The notes: generated by a model not told the origin, from the sequence alone. A stretch of 64,000 nucleotides of DNA from Bradyrhizobium sp. Rc3b (GCF_900114915.1 NZ_FOUS01000007.1:124001-188000); one strand, 5' to 3'. Shown: positions 1-9,989, numbered from the stretch's first letter. Program-made: numbers and translations.

Positions 1-64
1 CCCCATCATCTCGCAAAGGGGGCCTCCGGCTCCGGCCCGCTTCACATTTCATCGGGGACCTACG

Positions 65-1369
<1,305 letters not shown>

Positions 1370-1395
1370 GCTCCAAGCCGATACGGCTTTCGAAG

Positions 1396-1424
1396 CGGCG
1401 CCATCGCAGGATGGCGCCGTTTTT
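1396..1424 (+). terminator. Intrinsic terminator of gltA
   Basis: A perfect 9-bp stem (CGGCGCCAT at 1396-1404 with ATGGCGCCG at 1411-1419) and a 6-nt loop are followed at once by five T and then TTTT after one G. It sits 27 nt after the gltA stop, the standard arrangement for Rho-independent termination. Confidence 0.88.
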
Positions 1425-1439
1425 GTTTTGGGGCGGTGC

Positions 1440-1507
1440 CGTAGGTGGGCAAAGCGCAACAGATACGAAGTCGTGGGCACGCTTCGCATTGCCCACCCTA
1501 CGAGACC
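1440..1507. repeat. Palindromic intergenic repeat, GTGGGCAAAG family, copy 1
   Basis: The ends are imperfect inverted repeats: CGTAGGTGGGCAAAGCG at 1440-1456 against a run ending GCCCACCCTACG at 1502. The inner part (GTGGGCACGCTTCGC) matches the inner part of the element at 7841-7940, so both belong to one family. Elements of this look are common between Bradyrhizobium genes. No coding capacity is evident. Confidence 0.7.
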
Positions 1508-1600
1508 AATCGGGCCGTGACACTCTTGCTGCCGCGCACAACAACAAGTCCACGCTTACGGCTGCAAACGCCTTGACAGTCAGAGCGCTCCGCGCGCAAA

Positions 1601-1619
1601 TTCTTACACTAAGTAAGAA
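1601..1619. promoter_or_regulatory. Candidate ROK operator overlapping the ROK gene start
   Basis: A perfect 7-bp inverted repeat, TTCTTAC (1601-1607) and GTAAGAA (1613-1619), is separated by ACTAA. The last A is the first base of the annotated ATG. A TTGACA hexamer at 1573-1578 could be the -35 box of the same promoter, which would put the palindrome at about the transcription start. This suggests autorepression. The binding protein is inferred from position only. Confidence 0.5.
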
Positions 1620-2809
1620 TGACGACAGGGATGGAAATGCCGGAGCAGCCGAGAAGTCGGCGGCAGACGCGCGCTGCCATTTTGACCCATCTGCTCCAGT
1701 CGGGCGGCTCGTTTCGCCCGCCGCTGGCCAAGGCCGTGCGCCTGTCCGAAGCGAGCCTGTCGCGCATCCTGCTTGACCTGAAAGCCGAAGGCCTGATCGA
1801 GGAAGTACGGCGCCCTGCCCCTTACGTCGGCGGCCCGACTGGCCTCGTGTCGCTGGATGGAGCGGTCGCCCTCGCAGCCTTCGAGCTGACCGCTCAGCAC
1901 CTCAGCGTCGGCGTCGGCGGCCTGTCGGGCGAGCTGCACTACACCGAGCGCGTACCGCTGCCGAAGACGCCGACCGTCGAGACCGTCGGCCGGGTCTTTC
2001 GCGAAGCGATGACATTGTTGCGCGACTGGACGCGGCGCCGCCACGTCGTCCTTTCGCAGGTCGGCGTCTCCATTCCGGGCCTCGGCCGGCTCAGCGCCGC
2101 GGGTAATCCCATCATTCCCTGTGACGTCGGGCGCATCAGCGACATGTTCGGCGAGACGTTCGCCGACGTGCCCGTCGAATTCACCAATTCGGTCGTGGCG
2201 CACGCCACATTCCATCGCTGTCGCACGGAAAACTATCCGTTCAATGACACGCACCTGTTCGTGTTTGTCAGCCATGGCGTTGCGGGCGCCTGGATGGATG
2301 ATCCCGCCGAGACCGACGCGCTCCAGCCGATCGAGCTCGGTCACATGGTGTTTGGCGAAGGCGGACCGCGCTGTCGCTGCGGCCACCTCGGCTGTGTCGA
2401 GGCTTATACCTCGCTTCCGGCGCTGGCCGAGCTTCTCGGCGTGCCCGAGCCGGAGTTGCTCCAGCTCGGCAGCGATTGGGTGACTGCGATCCCGATCTCC
2501 TCGCGCGTGCGCCAGGAGCTGCGGCATCGCCTGTATCGCCTTGGGCTCGCGATCGGCAACACGCTGAACGTCAAGCCCTGCCACGGCGTCGCCATCTCCG
2601 GCTGGCCTTCGCTCCTTGCGGAAGGCGATCGGAAAGCGCTGGTCGAGGGCGTCGATGCCTGCCTGCTCGGCGGCCGCAAGCATGCGCAGGTGTCGCTGGC
2701 TTTCGTGCCGCCGTCGAACGGCAATGATCCCAGGGCCGCGCTGTCCTTCGCCGCGTTCTGCCTCGCCTGCCGCGGCGGCATGCCGGCCGCGTCGACGGAG
2801 GCCGCCTGA
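1619..2809 (+). CDS. ROK-family transcriptional regulator (sugar-responsive)
   Basis: A 396-residue protein with an N-terminal winged-helix region (about 18-65, including PPLAKAVRLSEASLSRILLD) followed by a ROK fold. The ROK zinc motif is present: ELGH with His242, then CRCGHLGC (252-259) followed by Glu. The DxGxT phosphate-binding motif of ROK sugar kinases is not visible near residue 90, so this should be a DNA-binding repressor and not a kinase. It lies 57 nt upstream of, and co-directional with, a complete CUT1 sugar importer and is its likely regulator. The ATG at 1619 overlaps a palindrome, and in-frame ATGs at 1631 and 1637 are real alternatives. The ligand cannot be read from the sequence. 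Confidence 0.9.
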   Translation: MTTGMEMPEQPRSRRQTRAAILTHLLQSGGSFRPPLAKAVRLSEASLSRILLDLKAEGLIEEVRRPAPYVGGPTGLVSLDGAVALAAFELTAQHLSVGVGGLSGELHYTERVPLPKTPTVETVGRVFREAMTLLRDWTRRRHVVLSQVGVSIPGLGRLSAAGNPIIPCDVGRISDMFGETFADVPVEFTNSVVAHATFHRCRTENYPFNDTHLFVFVSHGVAGAWMDDPAETDALQPIELGHMVFGEGGPRCRCGHLGCVEAYTSLPALAELLGVPEPELLQLGSDWVTAIPISSRVRQELRHRLYRLGLAIGNTLNVKPCHGVAISGWPSLLAEGDRKALVEGVDACLLGGRKHAQVSLAFVPPSNGNDPRAALSFAAFCLACRGGMPAASTEAA

Positions 2810-2866
2810 GATGGCCTGAAGCTGCGCGGCTCGCGCGCAAGAGAGTTCACACCGGGAGGAACTGCC

Positions 2867-4153
2867 ATGCCGATCACGACAACAAGGCGCCGTCTGCTCG
2901 CTGGATCCGCTGCCGCGCTCGCACTGCCCGCCTTTGCCCGCGCGCAAGGCGCGGTCAAGCCGCGCCTGACCGCGATCTCACAATGGTCCGCGGGCAGCGA
3001 CGGGGCGGCCATCACCGCGCTCGGCAAGAAGTTCGAGGAGAAAGGCGGCGTCTGGCAGCACTCGCCCGTCCCCGGTTTCACCACCGAGATGATGAACAAG
3101 CTGCGCGCTCAGATCATGGCCGGCGATCCGCCGGCCTGCTCGCAGCTCAAGGGTCCCGAGATCGCAGCCTGGTCGAAGATTGCCCCGACTGTCGATCTCG
3201 ACGCCGTGGTCGCGGCCGCCGGCTATGAGAAAGTTGTCGCGCCGGACCTTGCGAAATTGCACAAGCCGGGCGGCAAATGGATCGCACTGCCGTTGCAGAT
3301 CTACAGCACCAACATGCTGTTTCTCTCCAAACGCGCGATGGACAAGGCCAAGGCCGACAAGGTCCCCGTCACCTGGGCTGACTTCAACGACCTCGCCGAC
3401 AAGATGAAAGCGGGCGGCGTCCCCTATCCCGTCGCCAACGGCGGCACCCGCCCCGACGACGGGCAAAAATTCGAGGCCGCCCTGGCCGGCATTAGTCCCC
3501 TCGCATACCGCGCCGCCATCATGAATCTCGAGAAGAAAGCCCTGGAGGGCCCCGAGATCAAGGCTGCGTTCGCGCAGGTGCGAAAGATCGCCGACTGGAT
3601 GGACCCCAATGTCGGCGCCCAGCACTTCTCGACCAACCTCAAGCGCTTTATCGACGGCGACATGGGCATGATGATCATGGGCGGCTGGGCGCAGGGCGTG
3701 TTGCGCAATGCCGGCTTCAAGTTCGAGGACTTCATGATCGCGCCAGGTCCGAGCGACAATAGCAAGCCGGTGTTCCTGTTGAACGCCGATGCCTTCATCT
3801 TCTGGCAGCGCAAGGAGCCCGACCTGCAGGCCGGCCAGACCCTGATGGCCCAGCTCGTCATGGATCCGGCGATCCAGACCATGTATTCGCAGATCACGGG
3901 ATCGATCCCCGTGCGCACCGACGTCGATTTGTCCGGCGAAGGCTGGTCGGACGGTCAACGGCGGACCGCGGCAGCCCTGAAGGACGCCATCGCCAGCAAC
4001 CAGGCGGTCCTGAGCCTTGCGCACAACATGGCGCAGGAGAACGGGATGACCGCGGCGATGATCGACGTGATCACGGAGTACGTGAAGAACAAGACGATCA
4101 AGCCCGAGCAGGCGGCCACCCGCCTCGCCGAGGCCGTCGAGGGCGCGCGTTGA
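2867..4153 (+). CDS. CUT1-family sugar ABC transporter substrate-binding protein
   Basis: Periplasmic binding component (428 residues) of a carbohydrate importer. The N-terminus carries a twin-arginine signal (TTRRRLLAGSAAALALPAFA), so export is probably through Tat with cleavage near residue 26. The rest resembles family 1 extracellular solute-binding proteins of the COG1653 type (for example RHVPVTW-like lobe elements and long helical lobes typical of oligosaccharide or sugar-alcohol binders). An excellent ribosome site, GGGAGGAACTGCC, precedes the ATG. It is the first gene of a set of two permeases, an ATPase and a dehydrogenase with overlaps of a few bases, so the five are one operon. The substrate is unknown; the downstream dehydrogenase suggests a monosaccharide or polyol. 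Confidence 0.9.
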   Translation: MPITTTRRRLLAGSAAALALPAFARAQGAVKPRLTAISQWSAGSDGAAITALGKKFEEKGGVWQHSPVPGFTTEMMNKLRAQIMAGDPPACSQLKGPEIAAWSKIAPTVDLDAVVAAAGYEKVVAPDLAKLHKPGGKWIALPLQIYSTNMLFLSKRAMDKAKADKVPVTWADFNDLADKMKAGGVPYPVANGGTRPDDGQKFEAALAGISPLAYRAAIMNLEKKALEGPEIKAAFAQVRKIADWMDPNVGAQHFSTNLKRFIDGDMGMMIMGGWAQGVLRNAGFKFEDFMIAPGPSDNSKPVFLLNADAFIFWQRKEPDLQAGQTLMAQLVMDPAIQTMYSQITGSIPVRTDVDLSGEGWSDGQRRTAAALKDAIASNQAVLSLAHNMAQENGMTAAMIDVITEYVKNKTIKPEQAATRLAEAVEGAR

Positions 4154-5073
4154 CCAATGCCGCCGCGATAAGACCGGGCCGGCCGGCGCTTCCCGAATGG
4201 GTGCGCCGGCTGCCCGAATATCTGATGATCTGGGTGCCGCTGCTGCTGTCCGCCGCGCACCTCGTCTCGTTCTCGCTGTGGACGATCTGGATCTCGTTCA
4301 CGCCATCGACGCTGATCCCCGTCTCGGGCTGGGTGGGGCTGCGCAACTACTCGGCGGTCGCGGCGTCGCGGAATTGGCAGATCGCCTTCGACAATCTGCT
4401 GCTTTTTGGCAGCGCTTTCGTGCTGCTGAGCTTGGTGACCGGCCTCGCTCTTGCGATCCTGCTGGATCAGCGCATTCGCGGCGAGAACCTGCTGCGATCC
4501 ATCTTCCTCTATCCCCTTGCGGTGTCGTTCGTGGTCACCGGCACGGTCTGGAGCTGGCTGCTCAATCCTGGCCTTGGAATCCAGAAGCTCGTCCACGACC
4601 TCGGCTGGACCTCCTTCAAGTTCGACTGGCTGATCGACCGCGACATGGCGATCTGGACCATCGTGATCGCCGCGATCTGGCAATCCTCGGGCTTCGCCAT
4701 GGCGCTGTTCCTTGCCGGCCTTCGCTCCGTCGACACCGACATCATCAAGGCCGCGCAGATCGACGGCGCGGGACCGATCCGAATTTACCGGCGCATCATT
4801 CTGCCGTCGCTTTGGCCGATCACCATCACCGTCGTCGTGATCCAGTTGCAGTTCGCGATTTCGACGTTCGACCTCGTCCGCGCGCTCACCAATGGCGGGC
4901 CGGGAATCGCGACCCAGCTGCCGGCACTCGTCGTCTACGACCTGATGTTCCAGCGCAGCCTGCTCGGCCGGGGCGCGGCGGCGGCGGTTCTCATGCTGCT
5001 CATTCTTCTCGCGGTGCTGCTGCCGTATGCGGCGTGGCGATATGTTCAGCGACGGCGGGCCGCCCATGCGTGA
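4150..5073 (+). CDS. CUT1 sugar ABC transporter permease 1 (UgpA/MalF type)
   Basis: Inner-membrane permease of 307 residues with about six hydrophobic segments. The cytoplasmic coupling motif is clear: AAQIDGAGPIRIYRRIILP, the EAA loop that docks on the ATPase. Its start overlaps the stop of the binding-protein gene by 4 nt and its end overlaps the next permease, indicating translational coupling. The start is a TTG at 4150 (the base before it is the G of GCGTTGACC). It forms a heterodimer with the permease encoded next. Family assignment is firm, substrate unknown. Confidence 0.92.
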   Translation: MTNAAAIRPGRPALPEWVRRLPEYLMIWVPLLLSAAHLVSFSLWTIWISFTPSTLIPVSGWVGLRNYSAVAASRNWQIAFDNLLLFGSAFVLLSLVTGLALAILLDQRIRGENLLRSIFLYPLAVSFVVTGTVWSWLLNPGLGIQKLVHDLGWTSFKFDWLIDRDMAIWTIVIAAIWQSSGFAMALFLAGLRSVDTDIIKAAQIDGAGPIRIYRRIILPSLWPITITVVVIQLQFAISTFDLVRALTNGGPGIATQLPALVVYDLMFQRSLLGRGAAAAVLMLLILLAVLLPYAAWRYVQRRRAAHA

Positions 5074-5923
5074 GCGGACCTTCGCACCAAGCCGGATCTT
5101 GATCTACCTCATCGTCCTGCTGATCGCTGCGGCATGGCTCGCGCCATTGGCTGTTGTAGTGCTGAACTCGCTCCGCAGCAACGAGGAAATCGCGCAGGGC
5201 TCGATGATCGGCTGGCCGCAGCACTGGGCCTGGAGCAACTACCTGGCTGCCTGGAGCGGCTTCTGCGTCGCCGAGACCTGCGCCGGCATCCGGCCGTACA
5301 TGCTGAACTCCGCCCTCGTCACGATTCCTGCGACGATCTTCTCGACCATGCTCGGTGCCGTCGCCGGCTACGCCGTGTCGCTCTGGCGTTTTCGCGGCGA
5401 CACCTGGATCTACGGCATCGTGACCCTCGGCCTGTTCCTTCCCCAGCAGATGCGCCTGCTGCCCTGGACCATCGTGCTGCGCGACATCGGTCTCATCAAC
5501 ACGCTGGCGGGCCTCGTGCTGATTCACACGATCCAGGGGCTCTCCTTCACCACGCTGTTCTGCCGCAATTATTATGTCGCCATCCCCCATGAATTGATCA
5601 GGGCCGCGCGCATCGACGGCGCCGGGTTCTTCCGCATCTTCTGGCGCATCATCCTGCCGCTCTCGCCGCCGATCCTGATCGTCACCGTAATCTGGCAGTT
5701 CACGCATATCTGGAACGAGTTCCTCTATGGCGTGACGTTCACGAGCGGCCAGCAGCAGCCTGTCACCGCCGCTCTCATCGCGCTGTCCGCTGCAGTCGCA
5801 GACATCCCGCAGCACGGCGTGCAGAGCGCCGCGGTGATCATCGCGGCGCTCCCGACGCTGTTGATCTATCTCCTCGGCGGCAAATACTTCGTCCGCGGCC
5901 TGACTGCCGGGGCCGTGAAATGA
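5066..5923 (+). CDS. CUT1 sugar ABC transporter permease 2 (UgpE/MalG type)
   Basis: Second permease of the importer, about 285 residues, with six predicted membrane segments. The EAA coupling loop reads AARIDGAGFFRIFWRIILP. The reading frame is open back to 5027, but the ATG at 5066 (MRERTF) gives the normal short cytoplasmic N-terminus and an 8-nt overlap with the upstream permease, so it is preferred. A Cys-containing loop (FCVAETCAGIRPYM) between the first two helices is a local feature. It partners with the preceding permease and the following ATPase. Confidence 0.9.
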   Translation: MRERTFAPSRILIYLIVLLIAAAWLAPLAVVVLNSLRSNEEIAQGSMIGWPQHWAWSNYLAAWSGFCVAETCAGIRPYMLNSALVTIPATIFSTMLGAVAGYAVSLWRFRGDTWIYGIVTLGLFLPQQMRLLPWTIVLRDIGLINTLAGLVLIHTIQGLSFTTLFCRNYYVAIPHELIRAARIDGAGFFRIFWRIILPLSPPILIVTVIWQFTHIWNEFLYGVTFTSGQQQPVTAALIALSAAVADIPQHGVQSAAVIIAALPTLLIYLLGGKYFVRGLTAGAVK

Positions 5924-5933
5924 TGGAGTTGTC

Positions 5934-7043
5934 ATGGCAGCACTGAGCATTCGAACCCTGTCGAAGCGCTACGCCAATCTGGAGGTGCTGAAGGGCGTCG
6001 ATCTCGACATCGAAAGCGGCGAGTTCACGGTGCTGGTCGGGCCATCCGGCTGCGGCAAGTCTACGCTGCTCAACATCGTCGCCGGGCTCGATCATCCGAG
6101 CGCAGGGACCGTCGAGATCGGCGGACGCGTGGTCAATGACGTCCCGCCCAAGGATCGGGACATCGCCATGGTGTTCCAGTCCTATGCGCTCTACCCGTCG
6201 ATGACGGTACGCCAGAACATCACCTTCGGCATGGAATGCCGTCACGTACCCAAAGCGGAGCAAGACACTGCGGTCGCGAATGTCGCGAAACTGCTCCAGA
6301 TCGAGGCACTGCTCGGCCGCAAGCCATCGCAGCTCTCCGGCGGCCAGCGTCAGCGGGTGGCGATGGGCCGTGCGCTGGTGCGCGATCCCCTGCTCTTCCT
6401 GTTCGACGAGCCGCTGTCCAATCTCGACGCAAAACTGCGCGTCGAGATGCGGATGGAGATCAAGCGGCTGCACCAGCGCATCGGCGCGACCATCATCTAC
6501 GTCACCCACGACCAGATCGAGGCGATGACGATGGCGACCCGGATCGCCGTGATGCATCGCGGCGTGGTGCAGCAGTTTGCCGATCCCGATACCGTGTACC
6601 GCTATCCCGCCAATCTGTTCGTCGCACGCTTCATGGGCTCGCCGCCGATGAACACCATGCCGGCGCGGCTCGAGGCTGACGCCGGTGGTCCTGTGGTCGT
6701 GATTGGCGCGGGGCGGCCGGACGAAGTTCGCCTTCGTCTGCAGGGATACGATGCCGCAGCACCTTATCTCGGCCGCGAGGTGGTGTTCGGGATCAGGCCG
6801 GAATGCATCGCGGAGGGCAACCGCGTGTTCTCCGGCGGTGCACCCATCGTCGTCCACGCGCCGGTGGAGATGGTCGAGCCCACCGGCGCCGAAACCATCG
6901 TGCTGCTGCGGCTCGGCGGCGAGTCCGCGCTGGCGCGCATCACGCCGGACATACGCCCCCCGCCGGGGACGGCGGCCCCCTTTGCGCTCGATACGCGCCG
7001 CATTTGCCTGTTCGACCCCGAGACGGAGCGACTGATCGCATGA
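5934..7043 (+). CDS. CUT1 sugar ABC transporter ATP-binding protein (UgpC/MalK type)
   Basis: Energising subunit of the importer, 369 residues. Walker A (GPSGCGKST), the signature LSGGQRQRVAMGRAL, Walker B (LLFLFDEPLSNLD) and the switch His in THDQ are all intact. The C-terminal third (from about 240) is the MalK-like OB-fold/TOBE domain, including the phrase FGIRPECI typical of this subfamily. It starts 10 nt after permease 2 and overlaps the following dehydrogenase by 4 nt (ATGA). UgpC-type ATPases can serve several CUT1 importers, so sharing is possible. Confidence 0.95.
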   Translation: MAALSIRTLSKRYANLEVLKGVDLDIESGEFTVLVGPSGCGKSTLLNIVAGLDHPSAGTVEIGGRVVNDVPPKDRDIAMVFQSYALYPSMTVRQNITFGMECRHVPKAEQDTAVANVAKLLQIEALLGRKPSQLSGGQRQRVAMGRALVRDPLLFLFDEPLSNLDAKLRVEMRMEIKRLHQRIGATIIYVTHDQIEAMTMATRIAVMHRGVVQQFADPDTVYRYPANLFVARFMGSPPMNTMPARLEADAGGPVVVIGAGRPDEVRLRLQGYDAAAPYLGREVVFGIRPECIAEGNRVFSGGAPIVVHAPVEMVEPTGAETIVLLRLGGESALARITPDIRPPPGTAAPFALDTRRICLFDPETERLIA

Positions 7044-7807
7044 CAAAGACGAGCTATGCCGGACTTGCGGACCGCGTCGTACTGATCACCGGCGGCGCCA
7101 GCGGCATCGGGGCCGCCTTCGTGCGCGCCTTCGTGGCGCAGGGGGCGCGCGTTGCGTTCCTCGATGTGGATGAAGAAGCCGGCGGGGCGCTGGTCGCGGA
7201 GGTGAGCGCTGCGTCCGAAACCGCGCCCTTGTTCTTGCCATGCGACCTCCTGGACATCGAGGCCTTGCGCGCCGGCATGGCACAGGTGCAGCGATCGCTC
7301 GGGGATGCCGCAGTGCTCGTCAACAACGCCGCTAATGATCAACGCCAGGTGCTGGCCGAAGTGACGCCGGCAGAGTTCGACTGGATGATCGGCGTTAATC
7401 TCAAGCACGTCTTCTTTGCCGCGCAAGCGGTGGTGCCGCAGATGCAGGCGCGCGGCGGCGGCTCGATCATCAACATGTCCTCGATCGCCTGGATGCGCGG
7501 GGCGCCGGGGCTGCCGGTCTACGCCGGGGCAAAGGCGGCGATCGTCGGTTTCACCAACTCGCTCGCCCGGCTGGTCGGCCCCGACCGCATCCGCGTCAAT
7601 GCGATTGCACCGGGCATGGTGATCACCGAGCGCCAGCGCCGGCTGTGGTATCCGGACGAGCAGGTCATCGTCGAGATGCGCTCGCGGCAGGCCGTACCAG
7701 ACGCAGTGACGCCCGAGGACGTCGCCAATATGGCGCTGTTCCTCGCCTCCGACGAAAGCCAGCGCATCACCAGCCAGTGTTTTCGGGTGGATGCAGGACT
7801 TGCGTAG
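7040..7807 (+). CDS. SDR-family aldose (xylose-type) 1-dehydrogenase
   Basis: A 255-residue classical short-chain dehydrogenase. The NAD(P) motif TGGASGIG lies at residues 14-21, with catalytic Ser in MSSIAW, Tyr and Lys in YAGAK, and PG in IAPGM. The family NNAG motif is NNAAND here. Several stretches (CDLLDIEALRAG, the long VNLKHVFF helix, ERQRRLWYPDEQ) look like Caulobacter D-xylose dehydrogenase XylB from memory, which suggests oxidation of an aldopentose or similar sugar to its lactone. The ATG at 7040 overlaps the ATPase stop (ATGA), so it belongs to the importer operon. The longer upstream open frame is an artefact. Substrate is an inference; family is firm. Confidence 0.88.
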   Translation: MTKTSYAGLADRVVLITGGASGIGAAFVRAFVAQGARVAFLDVDEEAGGALVAEVSAASETAPLFLPCDLLDIEALRAGMAQVQRSLGDAAVLVNNAANDQRQVLAEVTPAEFDWMIGVNLKHVFFAAQAVVPQMQARGGGSIINMSSIAWMRGAPGLPVYAGAKAAIVGFTNSLARLVGPDRIRVNAIAPGMVITERQRRLWYPDEQVIVEMRSRQAVPDAVTPEDVANMALFLASDESQRITSQCFRVDAGLA

Positions 7808-7840
7808 AACTTGATCCGGCCACAATGGCGCAACGTTCAC

Positions 7841-7940
7841 GGTCTCGTAGGGTGGGCAAAGCGAAGCGTGCCCACGAATTCTTCTCATCGCGACGAATCG
7901 TGGGCACGGCGCGACGCGCCTTTGCCCACCCTACGAGACC
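7841..7940. repeat. Palindromic intergenic repeat, GTGGGCAAAG family, copy 2
   Basis: A 100-bp element whose ends are a perfect inverted repeat of at least 20 bp (GGTCTCGTAGGGTGGGCAAA at 7841 and its complement ending at 7940). An inner pair, GCGTGCCCAC and GTGGGCACG, adds a second stem. It fills the gap between the convergent dehydrogenase and lpxB genes and ends 4 nt from the lpxB stop codon, so it could act as a bidirectional transcript end. It shares its core with 1440-1507. Confidence 0.8.
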
Positions 7941-7944
7941 TCTG

Positions 7945-9120
7945 TTACCGCCGTCCTTTGCGCATCGTTGCCAGCACGATGTCGGCCGCAAGCACGCTCG
8001 GTGACTTGTTGCCGGTCGACATGATCTGATCGAGCTGGGCAAAGGCCTCGACCTGCTGCTTGCGCAGCGGCGAATCCGTCAGCACCTCGGCGAGCGCCGG
8101 CGCCAGTTTCTCCGGCGTGCACTCCTCCTGCAGATACTCCGGAATCACATCCCTGCCGATCACGAGATTGGCGAGGATCACCGAGGAGACGCGGATCGCG
8201 CGGCGCAGGATGAAGGCCTCGATTGCACCGACGCGGTAGGCTGTCACCATCGGAATACCCGACAGTGCGAGCTCCAGCGTCACCGTACCGGACTTGGCCA
8301 GCGCCGCACGCGCGATCCGGAACACGGCGCGCTTCTCGTTCTCGCCGGTCACAACCCTTGGCTTGACCGGCCAGCTCGCGATGCCCTCGCGGATGGTGGC
8401 TTCCAGATGCGGCATCGTCGGCAGTATCAGTTCGAAGGCACGGCCTTCCGCCTGCAAGCGGCCGAGCACCCGGCCAAACACGTCGAGATGGTGCCTGACC
8501 TCGCTGCGGCGGCTGCCGGGCAGCACCAGCAGCACCGGCGGCTCACTGTCGCGGCGTGCCTGCTCCTCTGCGTTCGGCCGCAGCGAGGCCAATTGCTCGA
8601 TGAGGGGATGGCCGACATAGCTGCATGGCGGTCCGCCGAGCTTGCGGTATTCCTCGGGCTCGAACGGCAGCAGACCGAGCACATGGTCGACATATCCGAG
8701 CATGGTCCGCGCCCGCCCCGGCCGCCACGCCCAGAGCTGCGGCGAGACGTAATCGACAACCGGGATCTCAGGATTCTTCGCGCGCACGCTGCGGGCGACG
8801 CGATGGGTGAAGTCGGGACTGTCGATGATGACGAGCGCGTCCGGCGCCGCCTCGGCCACGGCGTCGGCCGTCTCGCGGATCAGCCGCAGAATTTTCGGCA
8901 ATTGCTGCACCACCGCGGCGAAGCCGACGATCGACAGCTCCTCGATCGGAAACAGCGATTCCAGCCCCTCGCGCGCCATGGTACGGCCGCCGATGCCGAC
9001 GAACTGCACGCCGTCGCCGAGGCGCTGACGCAGCACCTTCATCAAGGCACTGCCGAGCCGGTCGCCGGACTCCTCCGTGGCGATCAGGAAGATCTTGCGC
9101 TTGGGATCGCGCGACTGCAT
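7945..9120 (-). CDS. lpxB: Lipid-A-disaccharide synthase
   Basis: Joins UDP-2,3-diacylglucosamine and lipid X into the lipid A disaccharide at the inner face of the cytoplasmic membrane (family GT19). The 391-residue length is normal. Typical stretches are GEESGD-like ATEESGDRLGSALM near the N-terminus, DSPDFTHRVAR, PQLWAWRPGRA and LLPFEPEEY, and LPGSRRSEV. Its ATG at 9118-9120 shares one base with the stop of lpxI (TGATG), so translation is coupled. The open frame runs further upstream, but the start used here fits the family. It is the last gene of the operon. Confidence 0.96.
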   Translation of the reverse strand: MQSRDPKRKIFLIATEESGDRLGSALMKVLRQRLGDGVQFVGIGGRTMAREGLESLFPIEELSIVGFAAVVQQLPKILRLIRETADAVAEAAPDALVIIDSPDFTHRVARSVRAKNPEIPVVDYVSPQLWAWRPGRARTMLGYVDHVLGLLPFEPEEYRKLGGPPCSYVGHPLIEQLASLRPNAEEQARRDSEPPVLLVLPGSRRSEVRHHLDVFGRVLGRLQAEGRAFELILPTMPHLEATIREGIASWPVKPRVVTGENEKRAVFRIARAALAKSGTVTLELALSGIPMVTAYRVGAIEAFILRRAIRVSSVILANLVIGRDVIPEYLQEECTPEKLAPALAEVLTDSPLRKQQVEAFAQLDQIMSTGNKSPSVLAADIVLATMRKGRR

Positions 9121-9989
9121 CACGCCGGCAGTCCGATGACGAAGAGATATTTGGCGTCCGCGAGGCCGATCATCGCCTGCGGTTCGGCGGCGATGGTGTT
9201 GCCGGCGATGACGGCGAGGCCCGCAAGGCCGGCCGCCGCGACGCCCTCGATGGTGCGCGGGCCGATCGTCGGCAGGTCGAAGCGCAGATCCTGGCCGCTC
9301 TTCGGCGCCTTCACCAGAACGCCGCGGCCGGCGGCCGCGCGAATGCGTCCCTCCTCGCGCAGCCGCGCGACGCGCGCGAGCAGCGCGTCGGTGCCCTCGA
9401 TGTCCTCGACCGCCACCACATGGCCGTCGATCACCACCGCAGCCTGGCCGATGTCGAACGGGCCGAGCGCGGTCAGCACCGCGCGGCCGCGCGCGATGTC
9501 GGTCTTGCTGGTATCGCTGGGCCAGGCGCGACTGATGCAGCCTTCGGGCATCAGGAGATCGGGTGCGAGGTCCTTGATGCCGACCATGCGAAAGCCGTCC
9601 TGCTCGAGGATGCGGCCGACGCCGGACAGGAGATGATCGTCGCCGCCGCGAAAGGCGCGGATGACATTGCCGAGCAGCCGCATCGTCTTGACGTCGAACC
9701 GGATCTCGGAGAGCGAGGGCCGCACCAATGTGCCGATGAAGATCAGGTCGCGGCACCCCTCCTCGCGGAACAGCCGCATTGCGCGACCGAGCTGGCCGAC
9801 CGAGATCCAGCGATGGCGGAATTTCTCCACCCGCGCGGGATCGCAGGCCCCGCGCAGCGGAAACAGCACCGGCGTGATGCCGCGGGCGGCAAGCGAGTCG
9901 GCAACCGCAAACGGCATCGCGCCTCCGCCGGCGACGATGCCGACCGGCGATGAGATGTCCGACGCCGCCGATGTCATGTCCGCGGCCAT
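9120..9989 (-). CDS. lpxI: UDP-2,3-diacylglucosamine diphosphatase LpxI
   Basis: Hydrolyses UDP-2,3-diacylglucosamine to lipid X in the organisms that use LpxI in place of LpxH. The 289-residue product begins MAADMTSAASD and carries the family's N-terminal glycine-rich segment (GIVAGGGAMPFAVADS), the LFPLRG...DPARVEKF region and a C-terminal GRGVLVKAPKSGQDLRFDLPTIG stretch, visible in parts typical of DUF1009/LpxI. It lies between lpxA (7-nt gap) and lpxB (1-nt overlap). A start at 9977 is also possible. The upstream part of the longer open frame lies within lpxA and is not real. Confidence 0.93.
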   Translation of the reverse strand: MAADMTSAASDISSPVGIVAGGGAMPFAVADSLAARGITPVLFPLRGACDPARVEKFRHRWISVGQLGRAMRLFREEGCRDLIFIGTLVRPSLSEIRFDVKTMRLLGNVIRAFRGGDDHLLSGVGRILEQDGFRMVGIKDLAPDLLMPEGCISRAWPSDTSKTDIARGRAVLTALGPFDIGQAAVVIDGHVVAVEDIEGTDALLARVARLREEGRIRAAAGRGVLVKAPKSGQDLRFDLPTIGPRTIEGVAAAGLAGLAVIAGNTIAAEPQAMIGLADAKYLFVIGLPA

